From assembly GCA_035655155.1 (NCBI GenBank), contig DASRVH010000162.1, forward strand, positions 1 to 24,390: a stretch of 24,390 bases of DNA, given 5' to 3'. The translations under genes and the position numbers were made by a program. A model generated the notes under the pieces. The model saw only the letters and a list, made by a program, of their open reading frames with translations, was not told the origin of the DNA and made no database searches. Each line of letters begins with the position of its first letter. Positions within the stretch are counted from its first letter, which is position 1. Source of the stretch: Lentisalinibacter sp035655155 (GTDB lineage Bacteria > Pseudomonadota > Gammaproteobacteria > Steroidobacterales > Woeseiaceae). Shown in pieces: positions 17,171-24,390 of the stretch.

Positions 17171-17715
17171 CGGGGCACCTCCTGCACCGTCAACGGCGCG
17201 AGTGCTTCGAGATCCTTCGTCACACGTTCCACATCGAAACGCTCGTCGCTGCTCTCAATGCACAGGAAGAACCGACCCCGGGTGGCGCGGCCAAACTCCG
17301 GCAGATCGAAAACCGGATGATGGAGCCGGGGCAGTCCGCTGAGGGCCAGCATGCCGAAAAACCCCGCCAGGGCGCCGCCGAGCACGGCCATCTCGAACGT
17401 CACCACGAGGAAGGCGGGCCAGGCATGCAGCGGACGGCCGCCCACGTTGACGGGATAGTCGACGACCGCGGAATACCACTGCAGGAAATAGGCAAGCGCA
17501 CCGCCCAGTAGCGCACCGGCAAGCACGCACCAGCGCACCTTTCCCGAGCGGCAACCGAGCGCCTCGCTCAGGCCTTCGACCGGGAAAGGCGTGTACGCAT
17601 CGAGACGGCGATACCCCTTACCGCGCAATCGCCGGGCGGCGCAGACGAGTTCGTCCGCACTGTCGAACATGGCGGTGACGCCGAAGAGTTCTCTGTCGCC
17701 GACCCTGTAGGTCAT
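17167..17715 (-). CDS. actD: Alternative Complex III subunit ActD (DUF3341)
   Basis: The 182-residue protein matches DUF3341. It has an N-terminal ferredoxin-like soluble part ('LFGVTAMFDSADELVCAARR', 'GYRRLDAYTPFPVEGL'), two TM helices (about 61-82 and 97-122), then 'HHPVFDLPEFGRATRGRFFL' and a C-terminal 'FDVERVTKDLEALAP'. ActD binds beside ActC in the known structures; it carries no cofactor. Its ATG at 17715 overlaps the actC stop as ATGA, with GAGG 7 bases upstream. Confidence 0.95.
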   Translation of the reverse strand: MTYRVGDRELFGVTAMFDSADELVCAARRLRGKGYRRLDAYTPFPVEGLSEALGCRSGKVRWCVLAGALLGGALAYFLQWYSAVVDYPVNVGGRPLHAWPAFLVVTFEMAVLGGALAGFFGMLALSGLPRLHHPVFDLPEFGRATRGRFFLCIESSDERFDVERVTKDLEALAPLTVQEVPR

Positions 17716-19079
17716 GGTTCGGCCTCGCGCTCGCGCACGAGCTCGCGCATCTCGTAAATGGAGATCAGCGGCAGGAAACGGATGAACAGCGCCATCAGGA
17801 AACAGAACAGCCCGAGGGAGCCGATCAACAGCGCGGCATCCCAGCCCGTGGCCGAAGCGCTGTCCCACATCGAAGGCAGAAAATCCCGGTGGGTGGAAGT
17901 GATCACGATCACATAGCGTTCGAGCCACATCGCCACGTTGATTATCACAGCGACAGTGAACAGCAGGGGCAGGCTGCGGCGGACCCGCCGCCACCACAGC
18001 GCCTGCAGCACGAGCACGTTGCCGGTCAACATCGCCCAGAAAGCGGGCGCATACGGACCGAACAGGCGATTGATCTGCACATAGCGGTGAAACTCGTCGC
18101 CGCTGTACCAGGCAAAGAAGAATTCGACAGCATAGCTGTAGATGACGAAGAAACCCGAGGCCAGCATGAGCTTCGCCATCCGATCGAAATGGCGCAGCGT
18201 AATGAAGTCCTCGAGCCCGAACAGCCCGCGCAGCGGCACCGCCAGCGTGACGACCATGCAGAATCCGGAGAGCAGCGCTCCGGCAACGAAATAGGGCGGA
18301 AAGATCGTGGAATGGTAGCCGGGGACGATCGTCGCCGCGAAATCGAGAGAGATCACGCTGTGCACCGAAACCACGAGCGGAGTGGCCAGCACCGCGAGCA
18401 GCAGGTAATTCGTCTCGTAGTGTTCCCAGTGTCGGGCCGATCCCCGCCAGCCCAGTGCGAGAAAACCGTAAACGCGCTGGCGCAGGGGCGAGACCGCCCG
18501 ATCTCTGAGAGTGGCCAGATCCGGCACCAGCCCCTGGTACCAGAACAATATCGACACCAGGATGTACGTGGCGATCGCAAAGAAATCCCAGACCAGGGCG
18601 CTGCGCCACTGCGGCCAGAGTCCCATCGTATCCGGATAGGGCACCAGGTAGTAGAAAAGCCAGGGGCGACCGAGATGAACGAAAGGAAACAGCGCCGCAA
18701 TTCCCGCCGCGAAGATGGTCATGGCCTCTGCGAAGCGGTTGATCGACGTGCGCCACCGCTGGCGAAGCAGCAGGAGCACCGCGGAGATCAGCGTCCCTGC
18801 ATGGCCGATCCCGATCCACCAGACCACGTTGACGATCGGCCAGCCCCAGGCGACCGGTATATTCACGCCGAGCAGGCCCACACCGCGCGCGAAGACCGCG
18901 ATGACCGCGTAGCCGAACAGGATCGCGAGTGCGGTGAAAAGCAGGAACAGCGCGACAAGACCGCGCCGGGTCGGCCCGCGTAACACCAGCGCGCTCATAT
19001 GGTCCGTGACGCTCGCGTACGTCTGACCCGGCTCGAGCACGGGAATCCGGTCCGCCGGCCGTTCAGCGGCCATCGTCAT
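17712..19079 (-). CDS. actC: Alternative Complex III subunit ActC (NrfD/PsrC-like quinol-binding subunit)
   Basis: This 455-residue integral membrane protein of about ten helices anchors ActB and is expected to bind quinol on the periplasmic side. The N-terminal 'YASVTDHMSALVL' and the segments 'PVAWGWPIVNVVWWIGIGHA', 'FPFVHLGRPWLFYYLVPYPD', 'SVHSVISLDFAATIVPGYHS' and 'NVAMWLERYVIVITSTHRDF' are characteristic of ActC/HmeB-type NrfD proteins. The length is usual for the subunit. There are two possible starts, ATG 19079 or ATG 19073. GGGGGA is better spaced for the second (8 bases), which would remove two residues. Either start lies inside actB, an overlap of 17 or 11 bases, and the end overlaps actD by four. 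Confidence 0.96.
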   Translation of the reverse strand: MTMAAERPADRIPVLEPGQTYASVTDHMSALVLRGPTRRGLVALFLLFTALAILFGYAVIAVFARGVGLLGVNIPVAWGWPIVNVVWWIGIGHAGTLISAVLLLLRQRWRTSINRFAEAMTIFAAGIAALFPFVHLGRPWLFYYLVPYPDTMGLWPQWRSALVWDFFAIATYILVSILFWYQGLVPDLATLRDRAVSPLRQRVYGFLALGWRGSARHWEHYETNYLLLAVLATPLVVSVHSVISLDFAATIVPGYHSTIFPPYFVAGALLSGFCMVVTLAVPLRGLFGLEDFITLRHFDRMAKLMLASGFFVIYSYAVEFFFAWYSGDEFHRYVQINRLFGPYAPAFWAMLTGNVLVLQALWWRRVRRSLPLLFTVAVIINVAMWLERYVIVITSTHRDFLPSMWDSASATGWDAALLIGSLGLFCFLMALFIRFLPLISIYEMRELVREREAEP

Positions 19080-21900
19080 CGTCCCCCAATGCCGAGGGAT
19101 TGGGGTTCCGTACCCGTGCGAGGTAGCTCGTGCGCGGACGCGTATTCAGGTGGCCCAGCAGCACGTAGTTCCTGCCGTCCGCTTTCCATCGCGAGACGGC
19201 CGTGGAAGGATCGCTCACGTCTCCGAACCGGATCGCATCAGCGGGGCATACCGCCTGGCAGGCAGTGACGACCTCGCCGTCGGCAATCGGCCGGTCGTCC
19301 TTCTTCGCCTCGATCCGCGCCGCACTGATTCGCTGCACGCAGTAGGTGCACTTCTCCATTACGCCTCGGCTGCGCACGGTGACGGAGGGGTTGCGCTGAG
19401 GCGCGGGCGTCGCCAGCTTGCGGAACCGGCCCGATTCATAACCGTTGTAGTCCAGCCAGTTGAATCGTCTCACCTTGTACGGGCAGTTCTGCGAACAATC
19501 CCGGGTGCCGATACAGCGGTTGTAGACCTGGACGTTCAAGCCCTCGGAATCATGCACGGCAGCTGCAGTCGGACAGACGTATTCGCACGGCGCATGTTCG
19601 CAGTGCATGCAGGGAACAGGCTGAAAATACGTTCTGCGCTCCTCCCCCGACCCTTTTTCGTAGTGGTCCACGCGTATCCAGTGCATCTCCCGGCCGCGCG
19701 CCACTTCCTGCTTGCCGACCACCGGGATGTTGTTCTCCGCCTGGCAGGCGATGGTGCAGGACCGGCAACCGATACAGGCGTTCAGATCGATGGCCATCCC
19801 CCACTGGTAACGGCTGCCCTCGTGCCCGGGATAGAGCGACTCGTGATGACCGCCGCCGCCCCCCTCTTCGGCCAGCGCGCCGATCTCGTGCAGCGCAGAT
19901 TCGCGCACGGGCTCACGATCTTCCGTACCGTGATGCTGCTGCACTCGCGCAAGCTGCGCACGCCGACCGGTCGCCTCCAGCGCCGCACCGTCGGCTACCC
20001 ATGGCGCCGTGCTGCTCCTCAACGCATAAGCGTCGTAGCCGTTACCGTTGCCGATGCGTCCTGCACGCTCGCGGCCATAGCCGAGCATGAGGGTGACCGA
20101 ACCCTCGGCGTGGCCGGACGCGACGATCACCGGCCCCTCGATCTCGCGCCCGCCATGGGAGATGCGCACCAAATCCCCGTCGACAACGCCGTGGCGAGCC
20201 GCGGTCTGCGGCCCCGCCAATATGGCGTTGTCCCACACCAGGCCCAGCAGCGGCTTGGGCAGCTCCTGCAGCCAAGCGTTATTCGCGTGACTGCCGTCAC
20301 GCACGGTGGGATCGGGGCGGAACTGCAGCTCCAGCGCGTCGACAGGACCCGGCGCCGGCAGGCGCCGCTCGAGCCCTGCCTGCACCGTGCGGTTCACACG
20401 CCCGTGTGTGTCCGCGGGAACCACGCCCGTCTCCAGCGCTTCGCGCCAGAAGGACTCGAAATCGGACCCCGCTTGCGGCCGCCAGAACTCCTGCAGCAAT
20501 CCGTGGGCGGTCTCCTTTCTTCCATTCAGCCGGGCCAGCACGTCGAGGGCGGCCAGCCCGCCATACAGGGGCGCGATGAGCGGCTGTACGAGACTCGGCG
20601 TGCCGTCGTACGCCCTGAGATCGCCCCAGCACTCGAGCGCATGGGCCTCGGGCAGGTGCCAGCGAGAGAGTGCCGCAGTCTCGTCGGCGTACAGGCCGAG
20701 ATGTACGCTGTATTCCAGCTCGGTCAGTGCGCCGGCGAAGCCGATATCCGCCGGCGCCGTGTACACCGGGTTGACGCCCAGCATCACGAGCGTCTCCACG
20801 CTGCCCGCCCGCATCGAGTCGGTCAGAGACGCGAGCGTGGCGTTCTCAGATCCGGCGCCGGCCGGCACGGGATCGAGATGCAACACGGTCCGGCCGGCAT
20901 TGTGCAGCCGCTCATTCATGGCGTGCGCGAGGGCGTGAACGGCTGCCGGCAGGTGATCTCCGGGTACGATGATCCCCGCACCGCGGTGTGCTTCCAGGTC
21001 CCGAACGGCCGCATCCAGCCATTTCTCGGCAACGGGTATGTCAGCGCGTTCGCCTTGCGGGAGCACCCCCAGACGAACCGCGAGCGCGCGGGCCATGCCG
21101 TAGACATCGCCCGCCCGCAGGGCGTGGCGATGGTCTGCGATGGCGCCTGTCTGCGTCGGTGCGGACTCCAGCACATACAGACGGTTCATCGAAGGATCGC
21201 CCGGCGTCGGCCGCCGCCCGCTCACCAACTGCCTGGCGTAGGCCAGACTCCCCGGCAATGTACCGACCAGGTCCGCGTCGAGACTCAGGACGACCCTGGC
21301 ACGATCCGGCCGGTAGATCGTCTCCACCGCTGCTCCGAACGCGAGACGAGCACCTGCGTACACTTCGTCGCGCGCCAGCGCATCGTGTCGGTACCAGCGC
21401 ACGGCGGGCATCGACTGCTGCATTCGCTCCAGTTGCGCCACAGCGGCGGGTGATGTCACGGAGCCTGTCAGCAGGCAGAGGCCCTCGCCGCCGCGTTGCC
21501 GGTGACGGTCGAGCCGGACCTCGAGTTCGCGGTCGAAGTCGGCAAGTGTCGCCTCGCGCGCCCCCGCTCGTATGGGCGTGCGCGACCGGTCGGGATCATA
21601 GAGTTCCAGAACCGCGGCCTGGGCCTGAGGGTCTGTCGCGCCAAGACTGCCCGGATGGCCGGGATTGCCCTCGACCTTTGTGGGGCGGCCCGCATGCGTC
21701 CGCACGATGACCCCTTGGCCGTAGCCGTCCCGCGACAGCGTCGAGGCATACTGCGCGGGTTCGCCGGGTACCCGTCGTTCGGGCATCCGTACCCAGGGCA
21801 GGATCTCTTCGGCCGGCTCGCGTGTGCAGGCGGACAGCCCCGCCACCGACGCCGTCGCGCCGAGCATCTGCAGCAGTTCCCGGCGATTCAGCGATGGCAT
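19063..21900 (-). CDS. actB: Alternative Complex III subunit ActB (molybdopterin-fold plus iron-sulfur domain)
   Basis: This 945-residue fusion is the largest subunit. The N-terminus has a twin-arginine signal ('LNRRELLQMLGATASVAGLS', Arg6-Arg7) and a lipobox Cys25, so it should be folded before export. Residues about 60-690 resemble the molybdopterin oxidoreductase fold, which in this complex carries no molybdenum cofactor. The C-terminal ferredoxin domain has four cysteine clusters: Cys709/712/715/719; Cys764/767/772/776; Cys796/802/806 in 'CIGTRDCSQNCPYKVRRFNW'; and Cys851/854/881/885. The missing fourth Cys of the third set fits a 3Fe-4S cluster. The ATG at 21900 lies within the last codons of actA (13-base overlap). 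Electrons should flow from ActC-bound quinol through these clusters to the hemes of ActA and ActE. Confidence 0.96.
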   Translation of the reverse strand: MPSLNRRELLQMLGATASVAGLSACTREPAEEILPWVRMPERRVPGEPAQYASTLSRDGYGQGVIVRTHAGRPTKVEGNPGHPGSLGATDPQAQAAVLELYDPDRSRTPIRAGAREATLADFDRELEVRLDRHRQRGGEGLCLLTGSVTSPAAVAQLERMQQSMPAVRWYRHDALARDEVYAGARLAFGAAVETIYRPDRARVVLSLDADLVGTLPGSLAYARQLVSGRRPTPGDPSMNRLYVLESAPTQTGAIADHRHALRAGDVYGMARALAVRLGVLPQGERADIPVAEKWLDAAVRDLEAHRGAGIIVPGDHLPAAVHALAHAMNERLHNAGRTVLHLDPVPAGAGSENATLASLTDSMRAGSVETLVMLGVNPVYTAPADIGFAGALTELEYSVHLGLYADETAALSRWHLPEAHALECWGDLRAYDGTPSLVQPLIAPLYGGLAALDVLARLNGRKETAHGLLQEFWRPQAGSDFESFWREALETGVVPADTHGRVNRTVQAGLERRLPAPGPVDALELQFRPDPTVRDGSHANNAWLQELPKPLLGLVWDNAILAGPQTAARHGVVDGDLVRISHGGREIEGPVIVASGHAEGSVTLMLGYGRERAGRIGNGNGYDAYALRSSTAPWVADGAALEATGRRAQLARVQQHHGTEDREPVRESALHEIGALAEEGGGGGHHESLYPGHEGSRYQWGMAIDLNACIGCRSCTIACQAENNIPVVGKQEVARGREMHWIRVDHYEKGSGEERRTYFQPVPCMHCEHAPCEYVCPTAAAVHDSEGLNVQVYNRCIGTRDCSQNCPYKVRRFNWLDYNGYESGRFRKLATPAPQRNPSVTVRSRGVMEKCTYCVQRISAARIEAKKDDRPIADGEVVTACQAVCPADAIRFGDVSDPSTAVSRWKADGRNYVLLGHLNTRPRTSYLARVRNPNPSALGDDDDGR

Positions 21901-22544
21901 ATCGAGCAGTCGGCCAGCGAAGCGGTGTCGATGCCGTAGCGTGCCATCAACTTGCGGCCGGTTTGCGAGGGATGCTCCGGATCCCGCCAAGCCATGTCGA
22001 AGACGTGCTCAGGCGGCCGCAGCCATGACGACGGATCACGATGACAATCCACGCACCACTTCATATGCAGGCTACGCACCTGGCGGATGGTCACCATCTG
22101 ATCGACACGCCCATGGCAGCTGACACAGCTTACGCCTCGGCTGACGTGGATGCCGTGATGGAAATAGACGAAATCCGGAAGATCATGGACGCGTCGCCAG
22201 CGCAACGGCTCACCCTCCTCCCAGCTCTCGCGGACCGGCGCCAACGCATCCGAGCCCGTGGAGAGCTGTGAGTGACAGGTCATGCACGTCTCCGTCGGCG
22301 GTATGCCGGCAAAGGCACTCTCCTCCACCGAGACATGACAGTAGCGGCAGTCGACAGCGAGTGCGCCGACGTGCTGGGCATGACTGAACGGCACGGGTTG
22401 AGGGATCGGCCGTCCCTTACCTGTCACCAGGGACGAACGGGCAAGAGCAATACTCACGAGGAGCAAGATCACCAGCGCCGGGATACTGCCGAAGACCACG
22501 GCTCGGGCGACGTTGTTGGAGCGCGGCGTGAACACCTGTGGCAT
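21888..22544 (-). CDS. actA: Alternative Complex III subunit ActA, pentaheme cytochrome c
   Basis: The 218-residue protein has one N-terminal TM helix (about 15-36, 'AVVFGSIPALVILLLVSIAL') and a periplasmic part with five CxxCH heme sites: 66-70, 87-91, 140-144, 164-168 and 213-217. 'PVPFSHAQHVGALAVDCRYC' and 'IPPTETCMTCHSQL' with 'LPDFVYFHHGIHVSRGVSC' are standard for ActA. The last heme motif ends one residue before the stop. It is the first gene of the operon and overlaps actB. ATG 22544 has AGG 10 bases upstream, a modest ribosome binding site. A 247-base divergent intergenic region precedes it. Confidence 0.97.
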   Translation of the reverse strand: MPQVFTPRSNNVARAVVFGSIPALVILLLVSIALARSSLVTGKGRPIPQPVPFSHAQHVGALAVDCRYCHVSVEESAFAGIPPTETCMTCHSQLSTGSDALAPVRESWEEGEPLRWRRVHDLPDFVYFHHGIHVSRGVSCVSCHGRVDQMVTIRQVRSLHMKWCVDCHRDPSSWLRPPEHVFDMAWRDPEHPSQTGRKLMARYGIDTASLADCSICHR

Positions 22545-22612
22545 CGCAAGGCTACCTGGTCGCTGTTCGGCAGCGCCCTGACCGACTGGTCGGGAACGCG
22601 CACTCCAGACTA

Positions 22613-22641
22613 ACCGTAAGTGCGAATTACGAGGCGGTCAA
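22613..22641 (-). promoter_or_regulatory. Candidate promoter of the act operon
   Basis: In the 22545-22791 divergent gap the minus strand has TTGACC (22641-22636, 5/6 -35), a 17-base spacer and TACGGT (22618-22613, a weak 3/6 -10). The leader would be about 60 bases. A small inverted repeat CGTAA-N7-TTACG (22615-22631) overlaps the spacer and -10, a possible operator. I see no recognisable FNR or ArcA box in the rest of the gap. Confidence 0.38.
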
Positions 22642-22791
22642 TGACGTACGGGCGGCGGCAACTTCTGCAGCGGATTGCAGTATTTGCACGCTGTCGCCAC
22701 CAAGTGAGCATGCCCTTTGCGTGCGTTCACGCGCCGAGCAGCGCTCGCATTTTTCGAACGGGGTGGCGCGGAACTTGCACCGTTAAGATGC

Positions 22792-23301
22792 ATGACGAAA
22801 TTACGGCAAGCACTGCTGGCAGCGCAAACCGAGAGCCGTTTGCGGCGCCTATGTTCGGAATTCTGCGCCGGGCTCATTATCGCTCTCGCGCTGGTCGGTT
22901 CCTCGGCGGCTGCGATAGAGGAGGCTCCCGGCTATGTGCGGGTGAGCACCAACGGGTACATCATCTATGCCAGCGCTGTGAGAGCCGGCACCCTGCCGGA
23001 AGAGAGCCTCGAGCGACACGACCTCAGCCCGGCGGACCATGCCGTGCTGCTTAACGTGACGGTGATGAAGGGCGATCGGCACATTGAAGCGCAGGTCCAC
23101 GCACGGGCCGTCAACCTGGCCCAGCAGGTGGAGGAAGGCCATGTCAGGGAGACCCGCGCCAATGATTTTCTGTCCTACACCTGCGTATTCGATGTGGCGC
23201 CGACCGAGGTCCTGCGCTTCGAGATTCGCGTTATCCCGAAGGGCGCCGAGGAACCCATCGACATCGAATTCCAGGAGCCGTTCGGGCTGGGGCACCCTTG
23301 A
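22792..23301 (+). CDS. Secreted DUF4426 family protein
   Basis: The 169-residue precursor carries a hydrophobic export signal ('FCAGLIIALALVGSSAAA') and a mature part matching DUF4426: 'GYIIYASAVRAGTLPEE', 'HAVLLNVTVMKGDRHIEAQV', 'ARAVNLAQQVEEGHVRET', 'YTCVFDVAPTEVLRFEIRVI' and a C-terminal 'IDIEFQEPFGL'. The family is periplasmic, beta-rich and of unknown function; in pseudomonads it is usually near metW and rdgB, which are not here. ATG 22792 gives an unusually long n-region of about 28 residues. TTG 22840 would give a more ordinary signal peptide. Neither has a clear ribosome binding site. Confidence 0.83.
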   Translation: MTKLRQALLAAQTESRLRRLCSEFCAGLIIALALVGSSAAAIEEAPGYVRVSTNGYIIYASAVRAGTLPEESLERHDLSPADHAVLLNVTVMKGDRHIEAQVHARAVNLAQQVEEGHVRETRANDFLSYTCVFDVAPTEVLRFEIRVIPKGAEEPIDIEFQEPFGLGHP

Positions 23302-23311
23302 CCGGCGGCCC

Positions 23312-23413
23312 GACGCCGGCAAGATCGATGATCGCTTCGAGCGCCAGGGCGACCGCATCGAGACGCGGCTGCAGCACAAGGGCAATGCCGCCATCAGGAA
23401 CGACAACCTGTAA
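23312..23413 (+). pseudogene. Remnant of an 11-residue-repeat (Gly-Asp-Arg-Ile) protein
   Basis: In one frame, three consecutive 33-base units encode DAGKIDDRFER, QGDRIETRLQH and KGNAAIRNDNL and then stop. The xGxxIxxRxxx pattern resembles small secreted proteins made of 'RGDRIDRRLDRK' repeats. No start codon for a separate gene is visible, and the frame upstream is only the shadow of the DUF4426 gene. It is therefore best read as the 3' end of a decayed gene. I rely on memory of that family, not on a search. Confidence 0.45.
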
Positions 23414-23432
23414 AAACCCGCTCGGCGGAGCG
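23412..23432 (-). terminator. Intrinsic terminator downstream of the MFS gene
   Basis: On the minus strand CGCTC-CGCC-GAGCG forms a 5-bp GC stem with a 4-base loop, followed by GG and TTTTT. It lies about 85 bases after the MFS stop codon and is oriented to end that transcript. Confidence 0.5.
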
Positions 23433-23462
23433 CCCCCCTGGGCAAAGCCGTTCAGCAAACCC

Positions 23463-23494
23463 ATGGTCGACTTGTAAGATGGTCGACTTATAAC
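23463..23494. repeat. Two tandem 16-bp repeats containing GTCGAC
   Basis: ATGGTCGACTTGTAAG and ATGGTCGACTTATAAC lie head to tail and differ at two positions. Each contains the palindrome GTCGAC. They lie between the MFS stop codon and its terminator, so they would be transcribed at the 3' end of that mRNA. No similar copy was noticed elsewhere in the window. The function is unknown. Confidence 0.7.
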
Positions 23495-23515
23495 CGGGTA
23501 ATATCTCCGCCTCGC

Positions 23516-24390
23516 TTACCTGTCTTTGACCGCTTGCCTGCCGTATCTGAACGGCTCGCCTTCGGTGTCCTGTAGCTGTTGGTCGAACGCCGCCTGCAGG
23601 CCGGTGTCCTGCTCCTCGGCTTCCTCGTCCGGCTCGGGCTCGATGTAGCCCGGGTAGAAAGGCGACAGGATGGCCACGGTGATGCCGATTGCCGACAGCA
23701 GGGCAAACGCATCGGCATAGCCGATATCGGCCACCAGCGCGCCGACCACGGGCGAGCCGGCCGCCTGCCCGAGCGCAACAGCCATAAACGGCAGCACCGG
23801 CCCCATGGCCAGCCGACCCGGCAAGACGCGGATGCCGGTCATCAGATACAGGCCCGTCAGACTCATGTAGGCCAGGCCGAAGACCAGCGCCGAGAAGGTC
23901 GCAAGCAGCACGCTGCCGGGACTGGCGGCGAGGAGCGCGAGGCTCGCTGATAGCATCATCAGCATCAATGCATGGGTGATCGGCGGATTGTTGCGGTCTG
24001 CCAGGTCGGCGACCACGGCGCCGCCCAGGCCCGCTATGCCGACCGCGAGCCACAGCCACCCGGCTGCGCCGGCCGGCAGCGCGCCCAGGGTGACCAGCAG
24101 GTCGGGCGCGAAAACCCAGTACGCCGACGCGATGAATCCCATGACGAATGCAAACAGGGAAAGCTCGAACAGGCGTGACCATTGCAGCTTGCTGATGGGG
24201 GGAGGCGGCGCGGCGTTGGACGGCACGATGGGCGATGCGGCGGGGATGAAGCGCCAGGCGGCCAGGACGCCTGCAGCAGCGAGGACGGCGAAGGACGCGT
24301 AGGCGAAACGCCACGCCCCCGCCATGAACAGCACCGCTGGCACGGCCACCGCCACGCCGACACTGGTGCCTGCGTTCATGACCGCGCTGA
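23516..24390 (-). CDS. MFS transporter, C-terminal part (5' end outside window)
   Basis: The frame is open to the right edge, so the gene starts beyond the window and 290 C-terminal residues are seen. It shows roughly eight hydrophobic helices with a charged break ('RFIPAASPIVPSNAAPPPPI' and 'SKLQWSRL') typical of the central loop of 12-TM MFS carriers, and 'GLGGAVVADLADRNNPP' as a cytoplasmic loop. It is most like the YbfB/YjiJ-type MFS group, whose substrates are mostly unknown. The tail of about 45 residues is acidic and soluble ('EPEPDEEAEEQDTG'). The ATG at 24379 lies inside a helix-like stretch and is unlikely to be the true start. Confidence 0.85.
   Translation of the reverse strand, partial: SAVMNAGTSVGVAVAVPAVLFMAGAWRFAYASFAVLAAAGVLAAWRFIPAASPIVPSNAAPPPPISKLQWSRLFELSLFAFVMGFIASAYWVFAPDLLVTLGALPAGAAGWLWLAVGIAGLGGAVVADLADRNNPPITHALMLMMLSASLALLAASPGSVLLATFSALVFGLAYMSLTGLYLMTGIRVLPGRLAMGPVLPFMAVALGQAAGSPVVGALVADIGYADAFALLSAIGITVAILSPFYPGYIEPEPDEEAEEQDTGLQAAFDQQLQDTEGEPFRYGRQAVKDR

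Noticed and set aside
19150..21453. 767-codon open frame on the plus strand opposite actB
   Set aside because: Same antisense effect. The ActB frame contains all cofactor motifs and the plus-strand product shows none.
19063..21900. ActB as a true molybdenum oxidoreductase
   Set aside because: The context (ActA, ActC-ActF) and the fused four-cluster ferredoxin domain identify Alternative Complex III, in which the molybdopterin-like domain carries no Mo cofactor.
22620..22877. Short frames in the actA/DUF4426 intergenic region
   Set aside because: They lack ribosome binding sites, have biased composition, and overlap the DUF4426 signal-peptide coding region or the candidate act promoter.

Overview
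The window looks like a chromosomal segment of a GC-rich gammaproteobacterium. The evidence is gene order and content: divergent orn/rsgA, the ffs-dnaX-ybaB-recR block, the ppsR/ppsA divergent pair, and DUF1249, DUF938 and DUF4426 proteins typical of that class. I cannot name a genus. No rRNA, tRNA, CRISPR array, insertion sequence or phage gene is visible, and no gene-free stretch exceeds about 250 bases.

Layout, left to right. (1) 2-925 is the C-terminal part of an RND efflux permease. It converges on an unrecognised coiled-coil protein (940-1974) and a DUF1249 protein (2133-2600). (2) 2689-5957 holds PEP synthase (ppsA, TTG start) and its divergent regulatory kinase/pyrophosphorylase (ppsR). 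(3) 5973-8952 holds an SH3-domain envelope protein, a DUF938 methyltransferase, oligoribonuclease (orn) and the divergent ribosome-assembly GTPase rsgA. (4) 8960-12160, on the minus strand, reads ffs (4.5S RNA), dnaX, ybaB, recR and a HIT protein. (5) 12235-15225 holds a hibernation-factor-like protein, an EAL-HDOD signalling protein and a tandem DsbA/HCCA-isomerase-like protein.

(6) 15295-22544 is the most notable region. It is a seven-gene minus-strand operon encoding Alternative Complex III (quinol:electron-acceptor oxidoreductase). In order these are the pentaheme cytochrome ActA, the iron-sulfur/molybdopterin-fold ActB, the NrfD-like ActC, the DUF3341 ActD, the monoheme lipoprotein ActE, a short NrfD-like ActF, and a single-TM 125-residue protein of unknown function. 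All six junctions overlap, four of them by exactly 4 nt with ATG, GTG, TTG and GTG starts. No terminal oxidase gene lies beside it in the window. The complex would oxidise membrane quinol and pass electrons through its hemes to a periplasmic acceptor, replacing or supplementing a bc1 complex.

(7) 22792-24390 holds a secreted DUF4426 protein, a remnant of an 11-residue-repeat protein, a 16-bp tandem repeat and the C-terminal part of an MFS transporter cut by the window edge.

I saw no clearly undescribed defence or mobile system. The best candidates for new biology are the 125-residue protein at the end of the Alternative Complex III operon, the fully overlapping translation of that operon, and several unusual translation starts: two leaderless-looking genes, and two starts placed near hairpins.
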